From Runella zeae DSM 19591 (GTDB lineage Bacteria; Bacteroidota; Bacteroidia; Cytophagales; Spirosomataceae): 64,000 nt of DNA. Where the stretch lies: the NCBI RefSeq assembly GCF_000423565.1, contig NZ_KE384036.1, forward strand, positions 248,001 through 312,000, in the 5' to 3' direction. The notes below the pieces were generated by a model, which saw only the letters and a list, made by a program, of their open reading frames with translations, did not search any database and had not been told where the DNA came from. The position numbers were made by a program, and so were the translations under genes. Numbering within the stretch: the stretch's first letter is position 1; every line of letters starts with the position of its first letter. Positions 8,238-17,606 of this stretch are shown here, piece after piece.

Positions 8238-9713
8238 TTAACCTTCAATTTCTTCAATGATAGCATCAATACTGCTACGTAGGGCATTTATTTTTTTTAC
8301 GGTTGTGGCAATCTCAGCGTTTAATTGCACAATATCCACTTTTTCTCTATTGTCTTTGGCTTCTACATAAGAACTCACCGAAAGGTTATAATCGTTTTCG
8401 GCAATTTTTACATTATCAACAGAAACAGCGACATGAGGCACATCTTCTTTTTTATCGAAAATGTCCATGATTTTTTCAATGTGTGTATCAGTAAGCACAT
8501 TGTTATTGGTGGCTTTCTTAAAAAAATCTTCGCCACTTACATCAATAAACTGCGTTTTGGTATCCGTCTTATGTTTTGAAAGTACCAGAATAGTAACCGC
8601 AATAGAAGTACCATAGAAAAGGTTGGGAGCCAAAGAGATAACCGTTTCCACAAAGTTGTTGTCAACCAAATATTTTCTAATCTTCTGTTCAGCCCCACCA
8701 CGGTAAAAAATACCCGGAAAACAAACCAAAGCCGCCCTGCCTTTGCTGGATAGATAACTAAGGGCATGAAGCACAAAAGCAAAATCGGCCTTAGATTTAG
8801 GAGCAAGCACGCCAGCAGGGGCAAAACGGTCGTCGTTAATGAGCGTAGGGTCACCGTCACCAATCCACGGTATAGAGTAGGGCGGATTAGAAACGATGGC
8901 ATCGAATGGTTTTTCATCGCCATAGTGTGGGTCTGTGAGCGTATTACCCAACGCAATATTAAACTTGTCATAATTGACATTGTGCAAAAACATATTCATA
9001 CGGGCCAAGTTATAGGTCGTATGGTTTATTTCTTGCCCAAAGAATCCTTCTTCAATAATATGGTTATCGAAATGTTTTTTTGCTTGCAACAATAAAGAAC
9101 CCGAACCAGCCGCAGGGTCATAGATTTTATTTACGGTGGTCTGTTTGTGCATAGCCAATTGTGCAATCAGCTTCGATACACATTGAGGTGTAAAAAACTC
9201 ACCGCCCGATTTGCCGGCATTGGCGGCATAATTGGAAATCAAAAACTCATAGGCATCACCAAAAAGGTCAATCTGATTGTCTTCAAAATTCCCAAAATTC
9301 AATGCTTCTACGCCTTTCAAAACAGCAGCTAAACGAGCGTTTTTGTTTTCAACCGTATTACCCAATCGTGTACTTGTGGTGTCGAAATCAGCAAATAATC
9401 CTTTAATGTCTGGTTCGGATGGATAACCGTTTGCAGAACTTTCAATAGCGTCAAAAATGGCTTTTAAGTCGGTATTCAGATTAGGATTTGTATTAGCTGT
9501 TTTAGCAACATTCACAAATAGTTGACTTGGATAAATAAAATAGCCTTTTGTTTTAATGGCGTCATCTTTTATTTCAGGGGTTATTACATCATCTGATAAT
9601 TTTGCATATTGAATGGTTTCATCACCACCTTCAATGTAATTGGTAAAGTTTTCACTGATGAAGCGATAGAACAACGTGCCTAACACAAACTGTTTAAAGT
9701 CCCATCCATCCAC
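8238..9713 (-). CDS. hsdM: Type I methyltransferase subunit HsdM, 5'-truncated
   Basis: 491 residues with the N6-adenine methyltransferase motifs: AdoMet motif [18 protein letters not shown] near residue 200 and catalytic motif [10 protein letters not shown] near 276; the N-terminal N12 domain starts almost immediately with [17 protein letters not shown]. In this HsdM class that stretch is normally preceded by about 20-30 residues ending LRGSV; here only GSV remains before an in-frame TAA, and the only start is the GTG at 9711-9713, inside the 3' end of the cytochrome gene. Methylates adenine at the HsdS-chosen site. Translation probably depends on coupling to the overlapping upstream gene, and the missing helix could weaken M-S assembly. 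Confidence 0.93.
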   Translation of the reverse strand: MDGWDFKQFVLGTLFYRFISENFTNYIEGGDETIQYAKLSDDVITPEIKDDAIKTKGYFIYPSQLFVNVAKTANTNPNLNTDLKAIFDAIESSANGYPSEPDIKGLFADFDTTSTRLGNTVENKNARLAAVLKGVEALNFGNFEDNQIDLFGDAYEFLISNYAANAGKSGGEFFTPQCVSKLIAQLAMHKQTTVNKIYDPAAGSGSLLLQAKKHFDNHIIEEGFFGQEINHTTYNLARMNMFLHNVNYDKFNIALGNTLTDPHYGDEKPFDAIVSNPPYSIPWIGDGDPTLINDDRFAPAGVLAPKSKADFAFVLHALSYLSSKGRAALVCFPGIFYRGGAEQKIRKYLVDNNFVETVISLAPNLFYGTSIAVTILVLSKHKTDTKTQFIDVSGEDFFKKATNNNVLTDTHIEKIMDIFDKKEDVPHVAVSVDNVKIAENDYNLSVSSYVEAKDNREKVDIVQLNAEIATTVKKINALRSSIDAIIEEIEG

Positions 9714-11026
9714 TGAGCCACTTGTTTGATTTTATCATCCCCTATGTGCGCTTGAGCTGGCATGGCAGGGCCTTCACGTTTTTTACCAGGCTGTTTGATC
9801 CAGCCTATCAGCCCCGCGATATTGCCTTTGTAAATGCCCGCTGCTTCTACCATACTTGGCCCTACGAGTTTTTCGTTCACTTGATGACAAGCTACGCAGT
9901 TCATCTGGAAAATAGCTTCACCAGGATGAGCGGCTGCGGTGGCGGTTTCGGTGTTTTTGGGTTTCAAAGCTTCGGCTTGCGCTTCTTTGACAAGTTTCTC
10001 ATACTCAGCGGTTTTCTTAGCGACCAATTTACGGTGTGGGTCAATCACATTGGAGCGGTATAGCTGCCGTCCTGAACCCATAAAAAGCACTACCACGCCC
10101 ATAGTAAGGGCGATTTTGGTAAAATGCCTCCCAAACTGAGCTACCGGTCCCGTGATTTCTTTCCATAGCCATACCATAGCGACAATGGCAATCGAAGCAC
10201 CCGTCAAAATCACGGTAAGAACATTCCAACCCAAACCTTGGGTAGGAAGCGTAATGAGTACAATGGGCCCTACCAAAAACTGAACGACCGAGCCGTAAAA
10301 TGTAACGGTATAAAGATTCTTACGAATTTCGTAACGACTCAAAGAAGGAAACTTTACCTCAAAATCGAAGTCTTTACGACCAAAATACCACACCAACAGT
10401 AGCCCAGATGCCGCCAAACACGCATTCAGAAAATGGAGATAACGGGGGAAAACATTGGGCAGCACTAGCGCCGACAAAAACCCTTCTACCACCGACCACT
10501 TATCAGGAAACATCATCAGGTTGACATTGGTCAAAAAAATCAACGGCACAAACAAGAAAATCGCTACCGAAGTGGCCAAAATACTGATGTGCAGGAGCTT
10601 GTTGTTTTCGAGGCGATGCCACATAAACTTGTGCGCATATAGCAGCAAAAACGCAATCGTCACCAGCGGAATAATCAAAATCCACATCAAACCCGTGAGG
10701 GCATTGGCCGTGTAGAAATAGGTAGTATAGAGCGTATTAATAGCCAACAACGGCGCAATCCCCATTACCACTGCCAATGATTTGTTGACGGTGATAGTCT
10801 GGGCTACTTCATAAGCTAGTTTGTCGTAATCGGGCTTGCGAAGACCCAGCAACTGGTAAACTAGCGTCAGAATAGAACCACCCACCATGAAATTGATAAA
10901 CAGAATGTGCACTAAAAACATCAATACCAATATCAAAACCAAAAACCACTCAGGCACCGGTAAGGGCAGTGGAATGTCTTTTTGAACAATGGTGGTTTGA
11001 GCTTGCAAAAGAATACTATAAAACAT
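9680..11026 (-). CDS. Polytopic membrane protein with C-terminal cytochrome c domain
   Basis: About 448 residues from the ATG at 11026; a TTG at 11059 would add 11 residues but overlaps the upstream stop. Roughly nine hydrophobic segments ([40 protein letters not shown], and others) are followed by a coiled linker rich in K/A/E and a class I cytochrome c domain with CVACH near 380 and a Met-containing MPAQAHIG loop. Probably a membrane electron carrier partnering the CydA-like protein 29 nt upstream. The last residues ([10 protein letters not shown]) are not cytochrome-like: they are encoded by hsdM DNA, so the natural tail has been replaced by a recombination junction. Confidence 0.8.
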   Translation of the reverse strand: MFYSILLQAQTTIVQKDIPLPLPVPEWFLVLILVLMFLVHILFINFMVGGSILTLVYQLLGLRKPDYDKLAYEVAQTITVNKSLAVVMGIAPLLAINTLYTTYFYTANALTGLMWILIIPLVTIAFLLLYAHKFMWHRLENNKLLHISILATSVAIFLFVPLIFLTNVNLMMFPDKWSVVEGFLSALVLPNVFPRYLHFLNACLAASGLLLVWYFGRKDFDFEVKFPSLSRYEIRKNLYTVTFYGSVVQFLVGPIVLITLPTQGLGWNVLTVILTGASIAIVAMVWLWKEITGPVAQFGRHFTKIALTMGVVVLFMGSGRQLYRSNVIDPHRKLVAKKTAEYEKLVKEAQAEALKPKNTETATAAAHPGEAIFQMNCVACHQVNEKLVGPSMVEAAGIYKGNIAGLIGWIKQPGKKREGPAMPAQAHIGDDKIKQVAQWMDGTLNSLC

Positions 11027-11055
11027 GATAAAAATCTTTAGAATGAATAACTTAA

Positions 11056-12489
11056 TCAACGAGCTGCGACAGATTGAGCTGGTTTTGGTTTGTTAAACCC
11101 AAGCCCATCTTGGGCACCAGTCACTGGCTGCGGATTGGTTTGGAGTTCTTTGATAAAAGCACAAAGTGCGTCTAGCTCGCGGTCGTTGCCTGGGAAGGGT
11201 GGCATGAAATACCGAGCAGAGTGCATATTTTTGATGTAGCCCTTCAGCTGAGGTGTCTGCCAAGGCTCTTTTCCAAACATTACCGTAAACTTCCCCACAA
11301 TAGGGTTCACAGCACCATTGGCAGTGTGGCAACGACTACAAGTCAGAATAAATACATCCCGCCCTGCTTCTATCATATTATCGTCGGTTACTTCTTTAGT
11401 GGCCACAAAATTGGCATGTTTCAAGATTCCGTCTCTTTTGAGCAATGGATAGTCTTCTACCCGCAAGCCATTGGAATACATGTATTCGCCAATCACGTAC
11501 GGTTTGCGGATAAATTCGCGCAAGCGCTCAAAATGCCCCATCAAACCAGCAATCAACAAAATACTCACAGCTGCCAACCAAGCCGGGGCGGTATTGGGGC
11601 GGAAGTAAGCCCAATTGGCCATTCCGATTACCAATCCAATCGCCACAATCACAATGACAATAATCTGACTGTACCAGCTCTGAAACTCAATCGTGCCCAT
11701 GGCTACAGGTAAGTTGCCGACAAGGTTGGTGGGAATCACATAATAGTATAGCATGGCTCCCGCCGCCGCTAATGGTCCCCATACCAACACCCATTTCCTA
11801 ATCGAACGGAGGGCACTTTTTCGAAAATCGGGGTCTTTGCGGGTATAAATCAACGTCAAAAACAAAGCAATCATCCCGCCCATAGTCATGGCAAGTGGAG
11901 TACGAAACAATAATTGCGGTAGATACAGCGGATTGACAAAACCATATATAAAAGTACGGTCATTGTTCCAGTTGCCGGTATCCATCATAAACGCCAAAAT
12001 GGAAACAATAATGGCCATTGTTATCCAAGAGAAAAAGCACAAGAAAAGCCCGTACTTAACATGTTTAAATTTCTTTACCATGTTGGCTTTGAGCTTTTTC
12101 CAAGTCAAGAAATAAAGGAGAATCAACACCACTTCTGTCACAAATACCATCCATTCGACAAACCAAGCCCCAAAAAAGACGCGAATCAAACTAGCAATCG
12201 AGGCGGGATTGACCAGCGAAGCCGAAAACCAAATACCTACGCCCGTCATCGCACCAATGGTGGTCGTAATCAGAAAAGCAACGAACAAAATTCGGTAAGC
12301 CAACGAATCCCATTTTTCGGCTAGTTCGGGATTGGTTTGCATCAGCCTGAAACCTTTGATTTCGAGCATGGCCACTACGGGCATTAGGCCTACCGCCAAA
12401 GCGTGATTGATGATAGCATGAATCACGGCTATAATGGCAATCAAAGCTCGATTGCCTAAAAAATCGAGGTGAAATATTGGAAAATCCAC
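11056..12489 (-). CDS. CydA-like membrane protein with C-terminal cytochrome c domain
   Basis: 477 residues. The membrane part (about nine helices; AVIHAIINHALAVGLMPVVA near the N-terminus, GIWFSASLVNP, FFGAWFVEWMVFVTEVVLI) resembles cytochrome bd oxidase subunit I in topology and helix style, though the long Q-loop is not apparent. A class I cytochrome c domain follows with CSRCH near 385 and MPPFPGNDRELDAL near 440. Two neighbouring genes each fuse a membrane bundle to a cytochrome c head, suggesting a two-subunit quinol/cytochrome c complex of a bd-like type. It probably begins the transcript that now also reads into the hsd operon. Catalytic activity is not provable here. Confidence 0.75.
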   Translation of the reverse strand: MDFPIFHLDFLGNRALIAIIAVIHAIINHALAVGLMPVVAMLEIKGFRLMQTNPELAEKWDSLAYRILFVAFLITTTIGAMTGVGIWFSASLVNPASIASLIRVFFGAWFVEWMVFVTEVVLILLYFLTWKKLKANMVKKFKHVKYGLFLCFFSWITMAIIVSILAFMMDTGNWNNDRTFIYGFVNPLYLPQLLFRTPLAMTMGGMIALFLTLIYTRKDPDFRKSALRSIRKWVLVWGPLAAAGAMLYYYVIPTNLVGNLPVAMGTIEFQSWYSQIIVIVIVAIGLVIGMANWAYFRPNTAPAWLAAVSILLIAGLMGHFERLREFIRKPYVIGEYMYSNGLRVEDYPLLKRDGILKHANFVATKEVTDDNMIEAGRDVFILTCSRCHTANGAVNPIVGKFTVMFGKEPWQTPQLKGYIKNMHSARYFMPPFPGNDRELDALCAFIKELQTNPQPVTGAQDGLGFNKPKPAQSVAAR

Positions 12490-12604
12490 GAGAATAAAGT
12501 GTTTAATGAAACCATATAGATATGGGTTTTCTGCCCTACCCTACCAGAGGAGAGAGAAAACAAAAAAGCTAACCAACTGATTGTGAGCAACTTACCAGAC
12601 TACA

Positions 12605-13036
12605 TTAAACAAAGCGCGGAGGGTGCGGGATTTTTTGATGAAGCAATAAGCCTTTGCCATCTAAATAAGCAAACAAGGCTTTCTTTCGGGTATCAATCGG
12701 AACGCAAACAGGGACTTCAATCTGTACATCTTCCACAAAAAGATTAAAAACATAAAGATTCAACGACGCTTGTTTTTTCTTGGTAGGCTCTTGTCCAAAA
12801 TCCAAAAGCGATAGCAACTGTTCCCGAAGGCGTTGCTGAGATTTACTTACCTTATGTTCCGATTTTATGCAAGACTCTTGGAAAGAAAGGGGATTGTCGA
12901 GCGAAAACACAATCAATGCGGTCAAGATACTTTGGATGCACATCACCCCCACAATGGCCACAAGAAGCCATCCACGCAGACGGCGAATCTGAGGCTGAGT
13001 TAGTTTGGCAATATCTATCCGCAAACGAAATAGCAT
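12605..13036 (-). CDS. Small single-TM protein at end of the MbnP/MbnH cluster
   Basis: About 143 residues if started at the ATG at 13036 (MLFRLRIDIAKL); an upstream ATG at 13093 is possible but adds an unlikely leader. One membrane segment (GWLLVAIVGVMCIQSILTALIVF) is followed by SFQESCIKSEHKV, a charged helix, VPVCVPIDTRKKALF and a C-terminus LLLHQKIPHPPRFV. It shares with the other two small proteins of this cluster the N-terminal helix, charged middle and a Pro-Pro ending, but has a different cysteine pattern. I do not recognise the family; a role in metal handling is inferred only from context. Confidence 0.6.
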   Translation of the reverse strand: MLFRLRIDIAKLTQPQIRRLRGWLLVAIVGVMCIQSILTALIVFSLDNPLSFQESCIKSEHKVSKSQQRLREQLLSLLDFGQEPTKKKQASLNLYVFNLFVEDVQIEVPVCVPIDTRKKALFAYLDGKGLLLHQKIPHPPRFV

Positions 13037-13120
13037 TTTGGCGCGAAAATCAATACAAAGATAATAGGTTTTGGTTTGAAATGAGTGTAACAAACCTCAC
13101 AATTATGTCGATTTTCTTTC

Positions 13121-14029
13121 TTAAAACATAAAAGTAATGTGAGTCGTAGTGGTATTTTTCAGTTTTAAATCTCCGTCCGAAAGATGCTGATAAAGAGGCG
13201 TTTGATATGTAACACCTGCCGAAATCTTTTTAAAATACAACTCAAATCCTAGATTGGCAGTAGAAAGAACTCCTCCCGTAAAAGTATTTTTAGTGCCGTT
13301 TTTGGTATCATATCCAAAACGCTCCGCATACACCCCCGCATTGGGCATCAAAGTAAGTGACGACAACGACACCGTCCGAAATACCGAAATCGACCCACTT
13401 GTACGATTGGCAAAACGATATTGATTGGGATTGGTCGTATTGATTTTATAAGATACATCTACGTTGGCACCCCAGTTTTGGTAACGTAGGTTGTAAATAG
13501 CATTCAACACAAAATCGACACTGCCCGTACCCAATTGAAAATTGGCATTGGCCACCTCACTACCGTCTTCTATATATCGAAACTTACCCGTAGGGGCTTT
13601 TACTCCTCCCCCAATGAGCAGGGTTTGATCCACTTTATGCGATGTAGAATCCCAAAATGTATTGACAATATTGTAATGAAACAAGGCCGACACATCCCCT
13701 AGTCCATTGATTCTCTGTGGTGTCTCGGTACGATAAAGTGTTTGGGTATTCAAACTATAAGGTACAAACACCATCAGTTGCGTCCGTTTGAAAGGATAAA
13801 AACGCGCCCACAATTCGGCCGTTTGGAAGTTTTCACGAGCGCGAAAAAAAGTACTACCAAGGTGGGATTCATAGTTTTTGATGCGATAACGCACCCCCGC
13901 AAATCGCATGTGTGATTGGGGTAAAATACCAAAAAAAGAACCACCATTGCCACAGCCGCATACATCGCAGGCATGAGTGGGCAGTACTCCCAATAGGCTC
14001 AATAAGAAGGCATAAACTAAATTTCTCAT
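13121..14029 (-). CDS. Outer membrane barrel-like protein with CDVCGCG motif
   Basis: 302 residues with a signal peptide (MRNLVYAFLLSLLGVLPTHA) and, directly at the mature N-terminus, CDVCGCGNGGSFFG. The rest is beta-strand rich with alternating aromatic residues and ends in THITFMF, a barrel C-terminus. Looks like a transporter-type porin of the phenol MetA-like class. The N-terminal cysteine cluster suggests metal binding or a reactive site. It starts within the stop of the MbnH-like gene (ATGA overlap), so the two are translationally coupled, and belongs to the copper-type module. Function is inferred from neighbours. Confidence 0.75.
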   Translation of the reverse strand: MRNLVYAFLLSLLGVLPTHACDVCGCGNGGSFFGILPQSHMRFAGVRYRIKNYESHLGSTFFRARENFQTAELWARFYPFKRTQLMVFVPYSLNTQTLYRTETPQRINGLGDVSALFHYNIVNTFWDSTSHKVDQTLLIGGGVKAPTGKFRYIEDGSEVANANFQLGTGSVDFVLNAIYNLRYQNWGANVDVSYKINTTNPNQYRFANRTSGSISVFRTVSLSSLTLMPNAGVYAERFGYDTKNGTKNTFTGGVLSTANLGFELYFKKISAGVTYQTPLYQHLSDGDLKLKNTTTTHITFMF

Positions 14030-15069
14030 GGTGCAGCAAAGCGTGGATTGGTTAAAAACTCTTGGTCGGTCAGTGTTTTAAGAAACGCAATAATTTTTTG
14101 TTGTTCTTCTTTGGTCATTGCGATTCCGAAGCGCCCGTTTTGTTTTAAAAGTGGGTCTAGATTGCCCGTTTCTTTTACACCACCCGCATAATGCTCCAAT
14201 ACCCCTTCCAAATTCAAAAACCGACCGTCGTGCATGTAGGGATAAGTGACCTCGATGTTGCGTAGCGTAGGCACTTTAAATTTGTTTTTATCTTGCGGAT
14301 TTTCGGTGATTCGATAGCGCCCTAAATCGTCGGTGTATTCGGGTAAGAGCCCGTTACTCCGAAAACTATGATCGGTAAAAAGAACCCCGCTGTGGCAACT
14401 GGCGCATCCCTTGTCTTTAAAAAGCTGTAAACCAGCTGTTTCATCGGCGGTCAATTGCGCCTTGCCTGCCAAGTATTGGTCATATTTAGCGTTGGCCGAA
14501 ACGAGCGTCACCAAAAACTGAGACAATGCCTTCAGAAAACGCTCCGTGGTGATTTCTTCGGTCCCATAGGCTTTTTTGAAAAGACGTGGATAGTCTTTGT
14601 GAGTCCGCAGTTTTTGAAGCACATTCCCGATTTTTTCGTCCATCTCAAGGGGATTTTCAATCGGTGCAATCGAAAACAAATCCAAGTCAAAGACTCCGCC
14701 ATCCCAAAAAAACGAATCTTGCCATGCCAAATTGACCAGCGGTTGGGCATTACGTGTTCCTTCTTGGTCGTCTATTCCGTGACTAAAACCATGCCCGTGG
14801 TGCGTAAATGCGTGACTTTGATTATGACATTCGCCGCACGAAATGCTACCATCACGCGAGAGAATTCCGTCATAAAAAAGCTTTTTTCCAAGCGCCACCC
14901 CGTCGTTGGTGAGGGGATTTTTGCTAAGGTCATAAGTAGGTTCGGGAAAACCCTGAGGTACCGAGAAAAGGGGTTCGGGGCTTGCCTCTCCCCCCAAAAT
15001 AGAGCAAGAAGCAAGCCATCCGATAAAACTCAGCGACACCGCCACAAGGCGCCAACGAGAGTTGTTCAT
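14026..15069 (-). CDS. mbnH: MbnH/MauG-like dihaem cytochrome c peroxidase family protein, copy 1
   Basis: 347 residues, lipoprotein signal (FIGWLASCSILGG). Two CxxCH haem motifs: CGECH near 78 followed by AFTHHGHGFSHGIDD, and CASCH near 222. RNAQPLVNLAWQDSFFWDGGV and PIENPLEM are typical of the MauG/MbnH branch of bacterial dihaem peroxidases. MbnH proteins oxidise a tryptophan of their partner MbnP to kynurenine for copper binding. It follows the MbnP-like gene by 4 nt, supporting that pairing. About 55-60 percent similar by eye to copy 2 at 16527. Acts in the periplasm, probably anchored by lipid. Confidence 0.9.
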   Translation of the reverse strand: MNNSRWRLVAVSLSFIGWLASCSILGGEASPEPLFSVPQGFPEPTYDLSKNPLTNDGVALGKKLFYDGILSRDGSISCGECHNQSHAFTHHGHGFSHGIDDQEGTRNAQPLVNLAWQDSFFWDGGVFDLDLFSIAPIENPLEMDEKIGNVLQKLRTHKDYPRLFKKAYGTEEITTERFLKALSQFLVTLVSANAKYDQYLAGKAQLTADETAGLQLFKDKGCASCHSGVLFTDHSFRSNGLLPEYTDDLGRYRITENPQDKNKFKVPTLRNIEVTYPYMHDGRFLNLEGVLEHYAGGVKETGNLDPLLKQNGRFGIAMTKEEQQKIIAFLKTLTDQEFLTNPRFAAP

Positions 15070-15073
15070 GAGA

Positions 15074-15874
15074 TTACATTTTGTCGTTGTGGATATGATC
15101 TACTTTAAACATCTTGGTATAACCGTCCACGATAGGTTTTGAGGCCGCCGGGTTCATCACCACGCTTGTTTTGGCAATACTCACCCCTTGGCTAAATGTC
15201 TGAAGTACGTCTGTAATGAGATGCACAGTAGGCGCTACATCTTTACGAACTTGAGCCGAAGTAGTCCCAAAGGATACAGTGACGGTGCGGAGATTGTTGG
15301 CAGTGGCTGAATTCATCCCGCCAAAACCACCGACATGGAATTGGAATTTTTTGGTAGGCGTAGTCGCCACCGACGAATTTCCTTCTAATTTGAAGAAAAT
15401 ATATCCCGAATTCCACGACCAGTACATGTTGTCTGTACCATACGAAGCAGGGTCAAGCACACCTGTGCGCTGCGACACATCCGAAGTACTTTTGAGGCTA
15501 TCGACCCCGATAACGTAGCTGAGAGACGTATAGTCGCCGGCTGGTACGTCTTTCAAAGTGACATTCAATGACTTCGTATCGGCCTGACGCACCAAGAAAT
15601 ATTGGTTAGGAAATTTCACCTCAGTACCGTCTGCTTTTTTGAGGACAATATTGCTTACAAAATAGTTAAGCGTTGTTACTGTGAAATCTTCATTGGCCGC
15701 GTTTTTGTAAGTTTTGGTATCCAATACAAGCTTTTCGTTGCCTACGTAGTTGTCAAATTCGAGGATGACAGCATTTTTATCATTAGGGCTAATTTCTTCG
15801 TCTTTGCTACACGATACCAACACAACAGAGACTGCCAACGCCATAAGCGCTGAAAATAAGAATGACTTTTTCAT
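15074..15874 (-). CDS. mbnP: MbnP-like lipoprotein, copy 1
   Basis: 266 residues with lipobox VVLVSCSKDEE. The body has the MbnP features LNYFVSNIVLKKADGTEV, YFLVRQADTKSLNV, SYVIGVDSLKSTSDV and MYWSWNSGYIFFKLEG near 165-180, then FQFHVGGFGGMN with conserved histidine. In MbnP a tryptophan in the copper-site region is converted to kynurenine by MbnH; the two Trp residues of YWSWNSG are the obvious candidates (inference). Extracytoplasmic copper-binding partner of the adjacent MbnH-like enzyme. Preceded by a 170-nt gap that holds an imperfect inverted repeat. Confidence 0.9.
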   Translation of the reverse strand: MKKSFLFSALMALAVSVVLVSCSKDEEISPNDKNAVILEFDNYVGNEKLVLDTKTYKNAANEDFTVTTLNYFVSNIVLKKADGTEVKFPNQYFLVRQADTKSLNVTLKDVPAGDYTSLSYVIGVDSLKSTSDVSQRTGVLDPASYGTDNMYWSWNSGYIFFKLEGNSSVATTPTKKFQFHVGGFGGMNSATANNLRTVTVSFGTTSAQVRKDVAPTVHLITDVLQTFSQGVSIAKTSVVMNPAASKPIVDGYTKMFKVDHIHNDKM

Positions 15875-15929
15875 TTAAAATGGAATATTTGCTTTGAATG
15901 AATATGCGTACAATTAGAAGAGATATTAT

Positions 15930-15988
15930 AACTCCAGCCTTTAGACTGGGGCTATTTTCTCATTACCCCAGCCCAAAGGCGTGGGGTT
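15930..15988. repeat. Imperfect 22-bp inverted repeat (CCAGCCTTTAG type)
   Basis: Left arm 15930-15951, right arm 15966-15988, one bulge and few mismatches, loop 14 nt. It stands between small protein copy 2 and MbnP copy 1, so it may attenuate transcription between the two tandem modules. Confidence 0.5.
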
Positions 15989-16047
15989 AAAACATCAATT
16001 ATATCCAGCTTACTTACTTCAATCAAATAAGTAACTAAACAAACGCA

Positions 16048-16443
16048 TTACAAAACAAATGCAGGTGGGCGAAGCAGCGAAGAGGTAAAATCGGTCGTAG
16101 GATTAGGCTGATAATGAGCATTATTAATTCGCTCAAAATAACTTATAGATACTGATGAAATCGTCAAAGCCACTTCATCGAACACATCTTGTATGATTTT
16201 TTTGAAGGCATCATCTTGTTTTTGAGCTTCTTCACGAGCATGGCCTTCGGCTACTTTGTGGAGTTGTTTGGCGAGATAACATTTACCATCGCAATGTAAC
16301 TGAGGCTTGAAGCGATTTTCGCAGAGGTTTTTGATAATGAACTCTTTACGTAGCTCAAAGTCAAGATACACAAACGGCACTATCAGCATTTTGAAGCTGA
16401 TAAGTGTTAATAAAAAGTAAGCTATGACTTTCTTGCCGTTCAT
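16048..16443 (-). CDS. Small membrane protein with CENRFKPQLHCDGKC motif
   Basis: 131 residues: one N-terminal membrane helix (VIAYFLLTLISFKMLIVPFVYL), then KNLCENRF, QLHCDGKCYLAKQL, a long charged helix and a C-terminus RPPAFVL. The CxGKCYLxKQL element occurs in many short Bacteroidota proteins of unknown function that sit near metal-related genes (recalled, not checked). The three cysteines and a histidine could bind copper. Situated between the MbnP/MbnH pairs; its paralogue at 18541 lacks the cysteines. Confidence 0.75.
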   Translation of the reverse strand: MNGKKVIAYFLLTLISFKMLIVPFVYLDFELRKEFIIKNLCENRFKPQLHCDGKCYLAKQLHKVAEGHAREEAQKQDDAFKKIIQDVFDEVALTISSVSISYFERINNAHYQPNPTTDFTSSLLRPPAFVL

Positions 16444-16526
16444 GTGTTGGACTAACTAATCAGCCGCAAAGATAACTCTCCTCTTATACCGTTGTATGAC
16501 AAAAGTCACATATTTTTCTCTCCTTT

Positions 16527-17600
16527 CTAAAACGCCTTCCCAAAACCTGGGTCAGCAAAGCGGTAGTCTTTTACAAATTGCTCATCCGAAAGTGTTCGGA
16601 GAAAGGCAATTATTTTTTGCTTTTCTTCGGAAGTAAGTGAGATACCAAGTTGATTATTTTGCTGAAGCAGTGGGTCTAAATTAGGCGTTTGCTTTACATT
16701 TTGAGCGTAATGGTCAAGCACTTGTTCGAGGGTAGCAAAGCGCCCGTCGTGCATATAAGGTGAGGTATAGCCTACATTGCGTAGGCTTGGCACTTTAAAT
16801 TTGTATCTGTCTTCTGGGTTTTGCGTAATTCTAAAACGCCCTTCATCGGTAGAACGGGCGATACTTAGCCCATTGTTTCTAAAAGATTGGTCTGTAAATA
16901 ACTCACCCTCATGACAAGTGCCACATTTTTGCCTAAAAATCGCTAAACCTTCTTTTTCAGTAGCGGTGAGGGCATTGGTCGTACCACGCAAATACAAGTC
17001 ATAACGAGAATTATTAGAAACCAAAAATACCATAAATTGTGACAAAGCTTTGGTAAAACGCTCGGTCGTAATTTCGGTAGTGCCAAAAGCTTTCTTAAAC
17101 AGCTGAGGATAATCTGGATTTTTACTGTCGCGCAATTTTTGTAAGACATTCGGAAGCTTTTCGTCCATTTCTACCGGATTTTCGATAGGAGCGATTGGAA
17201 ACAAATCCAAATCATGCACACCACCATCCCAGAAAAATGTTTTTTCCCATGCCATATTCTGAATGGGAGGCGCATTTCGCATGCCGATTTTGTCGTCAAT
17301 ACCGTGACTCAAATCATGTCCGTGGTGCGTAAAAGCCACCGCTTGCTGATGGCACGTGCCGCAAGCAATAGTACCATTGCGCGACAAGATCCCGTCATAA
17401 AAAAGCGACCTACCCAACTGAAACCCATCATAAGTGATGGGATTAGAAGATAGATTGTAGACCATTTTGGGAAAATAAGTCGGAATAGGCATTTCCAATT
17501 GCTCTGGCTGAGGTTCGGGGGTAGGTACATCGGTACTACGGCTACACGATGCCCACCCAAAAAGCCCCAACGAAAACAAAATCAGCCACGTATTTTTCAT
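16527..17600 (-). CDS. mbnH: MbnH/MauG-like dihaem protein, copy 2
   Basis: 357 residues with lipobox LFGWASCSRST. Haem motifs CGTCH near 82 (with AFTHHGHDLSHGIDD) and CGTCH near 229; RNAPPIQNMAWEKTFFWDGGV and PIENPVEMDEK match copy 1. It follows MbnP copy 2 by 6 nt. Same presumed role as copy 1, oxidative maturation of its partner in the periplasm. Both copies retain both haem sites, so neither looks decayed; specificity for their own MbnP partner is plausible. Confidence 0.9.
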   Translation of the reverse strand: MKNTWLILFSLGLFGWASCSRSTDVPTPEPQPEQLEMPIPTYFPKMVYNLSSNPITYDGFQLGRSLFYDGILSRNGTIACGTCHQQAVAFTHHGHDLSHGIDDKIGMRNAPPIQNMAWEKTFFWDGGVHDLDLFPIAPIENPVEMDEKLPNVLQKLRDSKNPDYPQLFKKAFGTTEITTERFTKALSQFMVFLVSNNSRYDLYLRGTTNALTATEKEGLAIFRQKCGTCHEGELFTDQSFRNNGLSIARSTDEGRFRITQNPEDRYKFKVPSLRNVGYTSPYMHDGRFATLEQVLDHYAQNVKQTPNLDPLLQQNNQLGISLTSEEKQKIIAFLRTLSDEQFVKDYRFADPGFGKAF

Positions 17601-17606
17601 ACGTCT

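Noticed and set aside
14455-15108. Long plus-strand frame over the MbnH copy 1 gene
   Set aside because: Antisense shadow of a gene with clear haem motifs; no protein-like signals.
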